29,565 nucleotides of DNA from CAYZMS01 sp964479625 (GTDB lineage: Bacteria; Bacteroidota; Bacteroidia; Chitinophagales; Saprospiraceae), in the NCBI GenBank assembly GCA_964479625.1, contig CAYZMS010000037.1:1-29565 (forward strand), read 5' to 3'. Of this stretch, positions 1 to 7,454 are shown in pieces (positions within the stretch are counted from its first letter, which is position 1; each line of letters begins with the position of its first letter). The notes under the pieces are model-generated. The model searched no databases, was not told where the DNA came from, and worked only from the letters and a program-made list of their open reading frames with translations. The translations under genes were made by a program, and so were the position numbers.

Positions 1-1338
1 GATCCGCAAGGCATTGCCCTGGGTGATCCAATTCTCCGCATCTAGAGGAAGGAACTCCGCCAGGGCCAGCTGCTGACCCAGGTATAGGACATCGCATTGG
101 TACTCGGCGATGATGAGGGCCAGGCGGGCAATTTCGGCAGAAAAGCCCTTGATCTCGATGCCCCGGAAGTTGGTGAGGGGGATATCGCTGGTGCGGTTGG
201 GCTCGCCCCGGCGGCGGTTGATTTCGTACTCGATTTCCCGTAGTTGCTTGTAGGCAATGACCAAGAAATTGCCCGAGCCACAGGCCGGGTCAAAAACGCG
301 AATGCGAGCAATGCGCTTACGCAAGTTAAGGAGCTTTCTGGCGTTATCCCCCGCCTCTTCCAACTGTGCTCTCAGGTCATCGAGAAACAGTGGATTTAGC
401 ACCTTAAGGATGTTGGGTACCGAAGTGTAGTGCATACCCAGGGACCCGCGCTCGTCCTCATCGGCTACTGCCTGAATCATGGAGCCAAAGATATCCGGGT
501 TGATCTGTTTCCAGTCCAGGCTTCCAACATGAAAAAGGTAGGAGCGAGCAATTTTGGTGAATTTTGGGCATTCAGTGGAACCTGAAAACAATTCCCCATT
601 GACGTAGGGGAATTTATTAGCCCAACTGCGGATTTTATTTACCTCTCGTTCATTTACCTTAGTGTCCATTGCCCGAAAAATCTCCCCGATAACCTCATGG
701 ATATTGGAGGCATCAGGATTACTCATTTTCTGTACAGTACCTGTGAACAGGTTATCACCATTAAAAATATTGGTATCCTCAGCAAAAAAACAGAATATCA
801 ATCGGGCCATAAAGTGGTTCATGTCCTGCTTGCGTTCGGGAGTGGCCCAATCCGGATTTGAACGCAGCAATTCAATATACAGCTTATTGAGGCGGCCAGT
901 TGCCTTGATATCAAACGTACTCTCCTTGATTTCTTTTACGGAACTAATTCCGGCCAGCTCAAAGAAAAAGGTAAAATGTTCATGGAAGTCTTTGTATTCG
1001 CAGACAAGGGTTTCACCACTATTTAAATCTTCTGCCTGAAATTCTCTACCATCTGTTGCGAGTATAAACTTTGCTTTTGCTTTAGCCGTTTCCGGGCTAT
1101 CGTGTAGTAGCTGTAAGGTCTCAGCGACTTTCCCTTCTGCACAGGTAGCGATATGGATGTTATTGCGCTGAAGAACGCCTCCTTCAATACTCGATTTGTT
1201 AGAGTTGCCTTCCCGTAACCGTTTAATCGTGGTTTGTTTATTCCCATACGCTTCCAAAAATGAATACGGAAACGCTCCCTGGTCAAAGGGTTGATCAGCC
1301 AATTCCGATACAGCTTCCTCTATCTCAACTGCGTTCAT
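1..1338 (-). CDS. MmeI/type IIG-like adenine-specific DNA methyltransferase, N-terminal part (cut by window edge)
   Basis: The frame is open from an ATG at 1338 to the window edge with no stop, giving 446 residues. SAM-binding motif I (DPACGSGNFL) is seen at about residues 350-359. It is preceded by a long helical N-terminal region and followed by the conserved AENWITQGNALR stretch just before the edge. Motif IV (NPPY/F) would lie beyond the window. From family knowledge, this type of class I SAM-dependent DNA methyltransferase runs to about 900 residues, with N-terminal, spacer, methylase and target-recognition parts, and modifies adenine. Residues 114-116 read EYK after acidic residues at 96 and 103-104, which could belong to a PD-(D/E)XK-type site; this is weak. 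The role may be restriction-modification or solitary methylation and cannot be decided without the missing half and its neighbours. Confidence 0.87.
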   Translation of the reverse strand, partial: MNAVEIEEAVSELADQPFDQGAFPYSFLEAYGNKQTTIKRLREGNSNKSSIEGGVLQRNNIHIATCAEGKVAETLQLLHDSPETAKAKAKFILATDGREFQAEDLNSGETLVCEYKDFHEHFTFFFELAGISSVKEIKESTFDIKATGRLNKLYIELLRSNPDWATPERKQDMNHFMARLIFCFFAEDTNIFNGDNLFTGTVQKMSNPDASNIHEVIGEIFRAMDTKVNEREVNKIRSWANKFPYVNGELFSGSTECPKFTKIARSYLFHVGSLDWKQINPDIFGSMIQAVADEDERGSLGMHYTSVPNILKVLNPLFLDDLRAQLEEAGDNARKLLNLRKRIARIRVFDPACGSGNFLVIAYKQLREIEYEINRRRGEPNRTSDIPLTNFRGIEIKGFSAEIARLALIIAEYQCDVLYLGQQLALAEFLPLDAENWITQGNALRI

Positions 1339-1543
1339 TTTTATTATTCTATTTGCTACTAACCTAGTTCATATCCGACAAATGGCCTACTTTTTCTGAC
1401 TGTTATTCAAGGATGGCTTATCATAATAAGACGAAATTTCATATTTTATTCTTAATACTTGCTGGGTTTTTATCTAAACCTTCATCCACTCCCGAAACAA
1501 GGTCATCTTCAAGTTCACTAACCCAAAGCCCCCACAAACCTCC

Positions 1544-1741
1544 TTATCGAATAGGGTAATAAATAAAAAGCTTATCCTGTATAACTAAATATTCGGGCTC
1601 TGTAAGTAATAGTTGCCCATTTTGATGATCCATTTTTATTTGCGTGCTCCCGTAAAGATCTGTGATCCAAATTTCTGCCAAACTTTGGGTAGTATTTTTA
1701 CGGTAAACTTTTGCTACGAAATCACAATTAGGTAAAGAAAT
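1544..1741 (-). pseudogene. Decayed coding remnant, C-terminal fragment of an unknown protein
   Basis: A 65-codon open stretch runs between two in-frame stops on the minus strand and has no start codon. Its translation contains CDFVAKVYRKNTTQSLAEIW and ends LFIYYPIR before TAA. The composition (mixed hydrophobic and charged residues, no low complexity) looks like real protein rather than a random frame. An ATG in another frame about ten bases upstream reads MDKFLYLIVIS and then stops, as expected after a frameshift. The parent family is not recognised. Confidence 0.35.
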
Positions 1742-1783
1742 TTATCCATTAAGCTTTCTTCTATAATTTTCGCACCATTCTAA

Positions 1784-1933
1784 CTAGCTAGATTTGATTT
1801 TTTGCCAAGGTGTAATCAGTTCTGTGATGCAGGGCGCACAATGGAGAAGCGCGATATAGTAATAGCGGATCTCCCCTAAAAGGCGGTTGCGGTTTAGGAG
1901 GGGGATACGGTTGGTGTACAAGGCCAGCCAGGG
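1784..1933 (-). pseudogene. Decayed coding remnant downstream of the transporter gene
   Basis: A 49-codon open stretch without a start lies between stops. Its translation includes YTNRIPLLNRNRLLGEIRYY and ends ELITPWQKIKSS before TAG. A second frame continues the sense upstream (KDRFHTLTLAG) toward the transporter stop codon at 1975. A single-base change near 1915 would join the two, so this looks like a frameshifted gene end. An alternative frame across the same bases is also open but yields a proline- and histidine-rich, unnatural peptide. Parent family unknown. Confidence 0.3.
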
Positions 1934-1974
1934 TTAGTGTATGGAACCGATCTTTCAGGTCCCGTTTTTTGCCC

Positions 1975-3456
1975 TTATCCCTCCAGCCTTCTGCGTTCGA
2001 TCAGATCCAATTTGATCTGCTCGACGGTTTTGTCGTCTAGTTTGTACCAGAAGAGGAGGGCGGCGGTTAACAGATATAAGACCCCGGGGACTACGGAAAA
2101 TAGGAGTTTCAGGGCCAGGATGGAATCATCCGATTGTTGGATGGCGTCGCCGTCGTATTGGGTTAGGGTAAGTACCCAGCCGGCCAGGCCAACGGCAATA
2201 CCGCCACCGATCTTTTGAGCAAAGGTGGTGGCTGAAAAGAACAATCCGGTGGCGCGCCGCCGGTTTTTCCATTCGGAAAAGTCGGCCGTGTCGGCGATCA
2301 TGGACCACAGCAGGGGAATGGTGGGCGCAATGGCCAGTTTCGACAGGATGTTGATGGTGTGTAGCAGGTAAAAGTCATCCTCGCCAGGGATGAACAGCGC
2401 AATGGTGAGTAGGCCTGCAAAGGCGGAACAAACCAGGTATACCCTGCGTTTTTCGAACCGCCTGGTCAGGGGAGTAGCCAGTAAAACCCCCACTATGAGT
2501 GAAACGGTGGTGGCCGAATACAGCAAGGTGGCCTCGTTTTCGTTTCCAACATAGTATTTAAAGTACTGGTTGATTACGGCGCCCTGTATGTTGATCAATA
2601 CAAAAGTGATGATGCCCAATACAAACAAGATCAGCCAGGCTTGTACGCCGAATACGTTCCGGAGATCCTCGACCAGATTGGATTTTTGGCCCTTTGGGGG
2701 CGCAATGCGCTCTTTAGTCGAAAAGAAAGAAATCACCAGTAGCACCGTACCCAGTATGGCCAGTACGATGGCAATGGTCTGAAAGGCTCCGCGTTCCTGC
2801 TGAACGATCACTTCCCGTAAAGTGCCGGAGGTGTCCATAAGCCGGGCCCCACCCCAGTTGTGTTGCTGGATGAAGCTCAGGGCTTCCTGGGGCAGCTTGA
2901 TACTTTGGGCATAGCGCAGGACTTCTCCTTCGATCAGCAGGTTCTTAAAGACCATGGTAAAACTGACGATGAACATGCCGATGAAACCGAGGAAAAAGCG
3001 GTACTGATTGAGCTGGGTGCGCTGGGCTGAGTCGGCCGTCATTACTCCGGAAAGGGCGGAAAACGGCAAGTTGACGGCTGTATAGGTGGTGCTGAGGAGC
3101 AGATACATGGCAGCTGCGTAAATGATCTTGCCATTTTCATCGAGGTTCGGGGTGGTAAACAGCAGCACCAGGGAAATGCCCAGCGGTGCGGCAAACCAGA
3201 TCATATAGGGCCGGAACTTTCCGTACCGGGTCTGGGTACGATCGGAGATGATCCCGATCAGAGGGTCGGAAATGGCATCCCATATCCGGGCCCCGAGCAT
3301 GATGGCGCCGGCCACTGCGGCAGAAATGCCATAGACATCCGTCAGGAAGAAAAAGAGGAACATGCCCGCCATGTCCCAGGAAAAATGACAGGCGGTATCG
3401 CCCAGTCCGTAGCCCAGCTTCTCGCGGAAAGATAACTTGGTGGTGCCGACATTCAT
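1975..3456 (-). CDS. GPH-family (MelB-like) sugar:cation symporter, MFS superfamily
   Basis: A 493-residue inner-membrane transporter with about 12 hydrophobic segments. The hallmark of the glycoside-pentoside-hexuronide family is near the N-terminus: WDAISDPLIG at residues 59-68, followed by SDRTQTRYGKFRPY at 71-84. D60 and D64 align with the paired aspartates of the cation site in MelB. Family members import oligosaccharides, pentosides or uronides with Na+ or H+; the substrate cannot be read from sequence. The start is taken at ATG 3456 because extension to 3486 needs a TTG and adds only a basic tail. No glycosidase or sugar-catabolic gene is adjacent. The DUF4386 gene upstream on the same strand is about 150 bases away, so this gene is probably transcribed alone. 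Confidence 0.88.
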   Translation of the reverse strand: MNVGTTKLSFREKLGYGLGDTACHFSWDMAGMFLFFFLTDVYGISAAVAGAIMLGARIWDAISDPLIGIISDRTQTRYGKFRPYMIWFAAPLGISLVLLFTTPNLDENGKIIYAAAMYLLLSTTYTAVNLPFSALSGVMTADSAQRTQLNQYRFFLGFIGMFIVSFTMVFKNLLIEGEVLRYAQSIKLPQEALSFIQQHNWGGARLMDTSGTLREVIVQQERGAFQTIAIVLAILGTVLLVISFFSTKERIAPPKGQKSNLVEDLRNVFGVQAWLILFVLGIITFVLINIQGAVINQYFKYYVGNENEATLLYSATTVSLIVGVLLATPLTRRFEKRRVYLVCSAFAGLLTIALFIPGEDDFYLLHTINILSKLAIAPTIPLLWSMIADTADFSEWKNRRRATGLFFSATTFAQKIGGGIAVGLAGWVLTLTQYDGDAIQQSDDSILALKLLFSVVPGVLYLLTAALLFWYKLDDKTVEQIKLDLIERRRLEG

Positions 3457-3605
3457 GGTCTTTTTATTTTGCCTCGATTTTCCCAAAATAAAGAAGGGAA
3501 TTGGGTTTGCTGAAGGGATCAGCAGATAAAACTAATAAAATAAGTAGGTAATACAACAGCCCATTTGCTCCATATACTGCTTTTGTCAGGCCTGCCAGGT
3601 CGAAC

Positions 3606-4298
3606 TTAGGCCGGTAATTGCCTCCCCCGGAACAATAGCCAAAAGATCAATACCAGTTCTCCGATGAAGGTAAAAGCAGCTATTTCAACAGAATAAGTCG
3701 GCGAAAGAAGCTTGGCAAGGCCGTCGATCAGGTAATCGGCCCCGGAAAGGAATAATAGGATACCGAGGATGTTGCCCATATAGCCCGCCCGGAATGCCAA
3801 ATAGCCAAGCAGCGGCAGGTGAAAGCTGAACAACCCCAGGCCGAGTTCCCAACTGGCGAAAAAGTTTTCCACCGAAATCAGCGTTTGATGACTGGCCCAG
3901 GCAGGATCTGAGCCTGGAACGGCAGGAAAATGCAACCACTGAAGGGCCTGGACCAGAAAAAAGGTCGAAGCAACTAAAATGGCAGTATAGGTCAGTCTAA
4001 ACCATGCGGCCAAAAGGGAAAGTTCTTTAGATACCAGTTCGAAAAAAAGATAGAGGGCCCAGGAAGCCAGGACATCCAGTATGGCTACCACCAAAAGCAG
4101 GACTATAGCTATTCTAAACAATGACTCCCCTGCCAGGAGTTGCTGGGTGGTTTGGGCGGCATTGGAGGGCTCAAGCATATCTCCAATGATGCCCATTATG
4201 GCAAGCGGTGCAATGATCGCGATGATCAGCATAGAAAAACCAGCGAGGAGAGCACTTTGCCTTCGGCTTACCATAAACTTGGAATTGGGTAGGGCCAT
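3606..4298 (-). CDS. DUF4386-family integral membrane protein
   Basis: A 230-residue protein with about six membrane segments. The layout matches DUF4386: an N-terminal helix pair, a 'LLLVVAILDVLASWALYLFF' helix near residues 67-86, a loop before 'LGLFSFHLPLLGYLAFRAGY' near 154-173, and 'GILLFLSGADYLIDGLAKLL' near 179-198. The biochemical function of the family is unknown. It is divergent from the TetR gene, with about 97 bases between the two starts. The TetR-like operator therefore lies some 75 bases upstream of this gene and may control it too. The start is ATG 4298; an ATG nine codons in is also possible. Confidence 0.75.
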   Translation of the reverse strand: MALPNSKFMVSRRQSALLAGFSMLIIAIIAPLAIMGIIGDMLEPSNAAQTTQQLLAGESLFRIAIVLLLVVAILDVLASWALYLFFELVSKELSLLAAWFRLTYTAILVASTFFLVQALQWLHFPAVPGSDPAWASHQTLISVENFFASWELGLGLFSFHLPLLGYLAFRAGYMGNILGILLFLSGADYLIDGLAKLLSPTYSVEIAAFTFIGELVLIFWLLFRGRQLPA

Positions 4299-4372
4299 GG
4301 TGTCTGTTTTCTAATAAAAATAGAGCATTCTTTCTTAAGCCTGTTGCCAGTTTCGAAAAAGCAACTTACTTT

Positions 4373-4396
4373 TACTGACCAAACGATCGGTAAGTA
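4373..4396. promoter_or_regulatory. Probable TetR-family operator overlapping the regulator's start codon
   Basis: An inverted repeat TACTGACC-N8-GGTAAGTA has eight-base arms with one mismatch. The last A of the right arm is the A of the TetR ATG. The spacer and right arm contain CGATCGG, reminiscent of the ACCGATCGGT-type cores bound by several TetR/NemR-like repressors. The position over the translation start suggests autorepression by blocking transcription. The symmetry is read directly; binding is inferred. Confidence 0.65.
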
Positions 4397-4968
4397 TGCC
4401 TCGAACAAAAGTTACCAAAGAAGCCATTCTGGAGAAATGCTGGTATGTATTGCATCGGCAGGGATATTACCAAACGGGCCTGTCCACCCTGGCAAGGGAA
4501 GTAGGCCTGGGAAAGGCGGGTTTGCTGCATCATTTTGGCTCCAAGGAAGGGTTGATGCGGGCGGTAATGATCTTTGCAGCAGGACGGTACGCGTCTTATG
4601 TGCTGGCGGTGGCCAAGGAAGACCTGCCGTTGGAGCAACGCCTGGAAAAAATGCTGCGCCGCCAGAATCGCCTGGCCAAGATAGAAGGGCGGGGATGTTT
4701 TTTCGGCAATACCGTGGCGGAAACCAGCCAGGAAGGCTTATTTAATGAACAGATTCATTATTTCTTTTCAGCCTGGGAACAAACCATGACCCGGGTCTAC
4801 GCTGAGGTGATGAAGGAACAAACCGCCCGGGAAACCGCCTACCTCACACTGGTGGAGTACCAGGGAGCGGTCGTTCTTTACAAATTGACCCGCGATGAAA
4901 CTCATTTGGAGCAGTTTGTCGGCCGTGCAATCGAACGCTTAAAACACCACCACAATGCCATGGTATAA
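4396..4968 (+). CDS. TetR/AcrR-family transcriptional regulator
   Basis: A 190-residue DNA-binding protein. The helix-turn-helix lies at about residues 28-54, reading LSTLAREVGLGKAGLLHHFG and then SKEGLM, the classic TetR recognition-helix signature. The C-terminal ligand/dimer part carries GCFFGNTVAE near residues 100-109, resembling the 'GCxxGN' element common in AcuR/YxaF-like TetR proteins. The gene starts inside its own putative operator and overlaps the following hydrolase gene by 14 bases, so the two are co-transcribed. The regulator likely responds to a small hydrophobic or electrophilic compound handled by the hydrolase or the divergent membrane protein; this ligand guess is inference from arrangement. 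Confidence 0.9.
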   Translation: MPRTKVTKEAILEKCWYVLHRQGYYQTGLSTLAREVGLGKAGLLHHFGSKEGLMRAVMIFAAGRYASYVLAVAKEDLPLEQRLEKMLRRQNRLAKIEGRGCFFGNTVAETSQEGLFNEQIHYFFSAWEQTMTRVYAEVMKEQTARETAYLTLVEYQGAVVLYKLTRDETHLEQFVGRAIERLKHHHNAMV

Positions 4969-5920
4969 ACGCCTTTTAGCCCGCTTAATTGGGGCTTTTT
5001 TCAGCCTTACGGCCTTGTTTGCCCCCTCCTGGAGCGGGAGACAGCTCATCCGCCTTTTTGCAACCCCTCCCCGGCCGCGGATCCGGCCAAAAGAACAGGC
5101 TTTTCTGGATACGGCTCTATTGGATCGATCTACCCTTCGGGAAGAGGGAGGCGTGGTTTATCACTGGGGGCAGGGTAGTGGTCCCTATGTTCTGACCAGC
5201 TATGGCTGGGGCTATAATGCCGGGCGCTGGCGGCACTATATTCCGCAATTACTGGAGGCGGGCTACCGGGTGATCGCCTATGACCCACCGGGGCACGGTC
5301 ATGCCGACAAGGGGATGGTGACCGTACCCTCCAATGCGGCCCTGATCCGAAAACTGATCAAAACCTTTGGCCGACCGGAGCTGATCCTGACCCACTCCTT
5401 CGGGGGCGGAAGTACAGTAGAGGCCCTATCGGCCCTGCCGCCTGATCTACACCCGAAACGGATGGTGATCATGGCTTCCTGGAGCCGGGCGCCCTGGGTG
5501 TTCCGGCACTATCAATACCTGCTTGGTTTTTCGGAAACAGCCTATGGAGCAATGCTGCTCGAGCTACAACGACAGTTTGGTCTGCATTTGGGTACCTTTG
5601 ACCTGGCCAGAAAAAGTGCGGGCTTAAGCCAAATCCAGGGTCTTATCGTGCACGATCCGGAGGACCAGGTCACCCACTTTCGAAACAGCCAGCGTTATCA
5701 TCAATACTGGCCGGGCAGTTACCTTCTGGAAGCGCCTCGTACGGGACACCACCTGGGTACACCGGAATTGACGCAAACCATTCTGGATTTTTTGTTGAAT
5801 GGAAGCATCCCATTGCCTGCAAAACGCCAAAATACTCCCCTACCCGCGGGGCACGACCTGGTTCGCTACTTCGCAGGTATGGAGATCCAAGCAGTGGAGC
5901 GACCCTTTATTGTTCCTTAA
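4955..5920 (+). CDS. Alpha/beta-hydrolase fold protein
   Basis: A 321-residue protein with a hydrophobic N-terminal segment (residues 7-24) that may anchor it in the membrane. Fold landmarks: YDPPGHGHADKG (109-120) after strand 4, the nucleophile elbow THSFGG with Ser148 (Thr replaces the usual first Gly), an acidic candidate Asp237 (or Asp234) in VHDPEDQVTH, and the catalytic His265/His266 in TGHHLGTPE. The triad is complete, so it should be an active serine hydrolase (esterase, lipase or similar); the substrate is unknown. It overlaps the TetR gene by 14 bases and is expected to be under its control. The C-terminal 30 residues beyond the fold have no recognised motif. Confidence 0.85.
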   Translation: MPWYKRLLARLIGAFFSLTALFAPSWSGRQLIRLFATPPRPRIRPKEQAFLDTALLDRSTLREEGGVVYHWGQGSGPYVLTSYGWGYNAGRWRHYIPQLLEAGYRVIAYDPPGHGHADKGMVTVPSNAALIRKLIKTFGRPELILTHSFGGGSTVEALSALPPDLHPKRMVIMASWSRAPWVFRHYQYLLGFSETAYGAMLLELQRQFGLHLGTFDLARKSAGLSQIQGLIVHDPEDQVTHFRNSQRYHQYWPGSYLLEAPRTGHHLGTPELTQTILDFLLNGSIPLPAKRQNTPLPAGHDLVRYFAGMEIQAVERPFIVP

Positions 5921-5975
5921 GGTTTGGCGGTCAACCCGCGATTTATGATCTTTGGCAGGAACACCGTTCTCGCCT

Positions 5976-7055
5976 ATGGAAAATGCGATACAGGTTATTC
6001 TGTTGAGTTTTGTCACGGCTTTTACCCTGACCTACTTTGCTATTCCCTCTATAATTCACCTTGCCCGGGCGAAAAACCTGATGGATGAACCGGGAGAACG
6101 CCGGTCCCACACGGTAAGTACACCCTCCCTGGGAGGGATCGGTATCTTTGCCGGTAGTATCTTTTCCATTGTACTTTGGACGCCTTTCCAGGATTTTGGG
6201 GACCTGCAATACATCCTTTGCTCCTTCATTATCATTTTCCTGATCGGGGCCAAGGATGACATCTCCCCCATGGCCGCCAATAAAAAACTGATCGCACAGA
6301 TTATTGCTGCCTCTATTTTGGTCCTGAAGTCGAATATCATGCTAAGCGGCCTGTACGGCCTGTTTGGAGTGGATCAGGATCTGCCCTACTGGATCATGGT
6401 GCTGGTCTCTATTTTCACCATATTAGTGATCATGAATGCCTTCAACCTTATCGACGGGATCAATGGCCTGGCCGGCTCGGTGGGCGTTCTGATCATAGGT
6501 ACCCTAGGGTGTTGGTTCTTTCTGGTTGACAAACTGGAGTTCGCTACCCTGTCTTTTGCCACAACGGGAGCCGTAATGGCCTTTCTAAGGTATAATTTTA
6601 GCCCTGCGCGTATCTTCATGGGCGATACGGGCTCTCTGCTCATCGGTCTGATCTCGGCCATTCTGGTGATCGAATTTATTGATCTGAACTATTCGATGGA
6701 CCCTCAGCATCCCTACCGCTTTGATGCCATACCTGCGGTAGCGATCGGCATAATGATTATTCCTTTATTCGATACTCTCCGGGTTTTTGTCACCCGGATG
6801 ATACGGGGCAGGTCGCCTTTTTCTCCGGATCGTTCCCACATTCACCACCTGCTCATCGATTTTGGATACTCCCACATGAAGGCAACCAGTATTTTGGTCT
6901 TTGTAAATGTATCCTTTATCGTCTTGGTGTTATCCCTGCACGATCAGGTGGATGTCCATATATTATTGGGTGGTACGGTGCTCGTAGCGGGCGGGATGAC
7001 CTACTTTTTATTTCGAAAGGTACAGGAGCGCAAGGGATTAGCCCGAAATCAATAA
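5976..7055 (+). CDS. WecA/TagO-like undecaprenyl-phosphate sugar-1-phosphate transferase
   Basis: A 359-residue polytopic enzyme of the MraY/WecA glycosyltransferase 4 family. It transfers a HexNAc-1-phosphate from a UDP-sugar to undecaprenyl phosphate, the first step of O-antigen or capsule lipid-linked synthesis. Motifs in order: DEPGERRSHTVSTPSLGGIG (37-56), the Mg-binding GAKDD (91-95), NAFNLIDGINGLAG (154-167), FMGDTGS (214-220) and the HIHH loop (288-291) typical of the WecA rather than the MraY branch. The start is ATG 5976; the longer reading would need TTG at 5952. The crcB gene follows after three bases. It fits functionally with the Wzx/Wzz/Wzy set on the other strand at 8445-12635. 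The sugar specificity cannot be read from sequence. Confidence 0.9.
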   Translation: MENAIQVILLSFVTAFTLTYFAIPSIIHLARAKNLMDEPGERRSHTVSTPSLGGIGIFAGSIFSIVLWTPFQDFGDLQYILCSFIIIFLIGAKDDISPMAANKKLIAQIIAASILVLKSNIMLSGLYGLFGVDQDLPYWIMVLVSIFTILVIMNAFNLIDGINGLAGSVGVLIIGTLGCWFFLVDKLEFATLSFATTGAVMAFLRYNFSPARIFMGDTGSLLIGLISAILVIEFIDLNYSMDPQHPYRFDAIPAVAIGIMIIPLFDTLRVFVTRMIRGRSPFSPDRSHIHHLLIDFGYSHMKATSILVFVNVSFIVLVLSLHDQVDVHILLGGTVLVAGGMTYFLFRKVQERKGLARNQ

Positions 7056-7058
7056 AGT

Positions 7059-7418
7059 ATGAGTTACGTTTGGGTTTTTATCGGAGGGGGGCTGGGGAGT
7101 TTGTTGCGGTTTGAAATTGCCCGGCGAATACCCCTGCTTGTCCATGCCTTCCCATGGGCTACACTGATCGCCAACCTGGCAAGTTGTATCCTCCTGGGTG
7201 CCTTGATCAGTCTGCGGGTGAAGGGGGCCCTTCCACCTAGCTGGCAATTCCTGCTGATCACCGGGTTTTGTGGTGGGTTCAGTACCTTTTCGACTTTTTC
7301 CTTTGAAAGTTATGCTTTGTTCGAACAGGGAGAGACCGCACTTGGAATAGCCAATATTGCGGGTAGTACGATCTTGGGCCTTTTGGGCGTATTTATCGGG
7401 ATAAAAATGTTTGCCTGA
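7059..7418 (+). CDS. crcB: CrcB/FluC fluoride channel
   Basis: A 119-residue, four-helix membrane protein that lets fluoride leave the cell and acts as an antiparallel dimer. The family signatures are plain: GGGLGSLLRFEIARR (9-23) at the N-terminus, an Asn in helix 2 (N39, LIANLASCILLG), and GFCGGFSTFSTFSFE (69-83), which contains the Phe-box and central Na-site region. The length is typical. The gene starts three bases after the WecA-like gene and has no leader of its own, so it is read from that transcript and has no adjacent fluoride riboswitch. Confidence 0.93.
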   Translation: MSYVWVFIGGGLGSLLRFEIARRIPLLVHAFPWATLIANLASCILLGALISLRVKGALPPSWQFLLITGFCGGFSTFSTFSFESYALFEQGETALGIANIAGSTILGLLGVFIGIKMFA

Positions 7419-7454
7419 CCCGGGGTTACCTTTTTCGCAAATTCAACGAATGCC

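Larger units (their letters stand above)
1339..1974. other. Gene-free, decayed segment between the methyltransferase and transporter genes
   Basis: About 640 bases hold no intact gene on either strand. The minus strand carries short open stretches with natural-looking protein sequence, each broken by stops or frame changes; the two best are listed separately. A further stub, ending KYEISSYYDKPSLNNSQKK before a stop near 1400, may be another. No inverted-repeat ends, transposase motif or tRNA-like sequence was seen. The part just before 1338 must contain the methyltransferase promoter, but no clear promoter element was recognised. Confidence 0.5.

Noticed and set aside
662..1039. 125-codon plus-strand ORF
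   Set aside because: Antisense to the methyltransferase reading frame, which is continuous from 1338 to the edge.
3457..3486. TTG-start extension of the symporter (and similar TTG/GTG extensions at 5952, 12644, 17059, 21911, 29270)
   Set aside because: Each adds a short or non-conserved tail and needs a rare start, while an ATG sits at the family's expected N-terminus.
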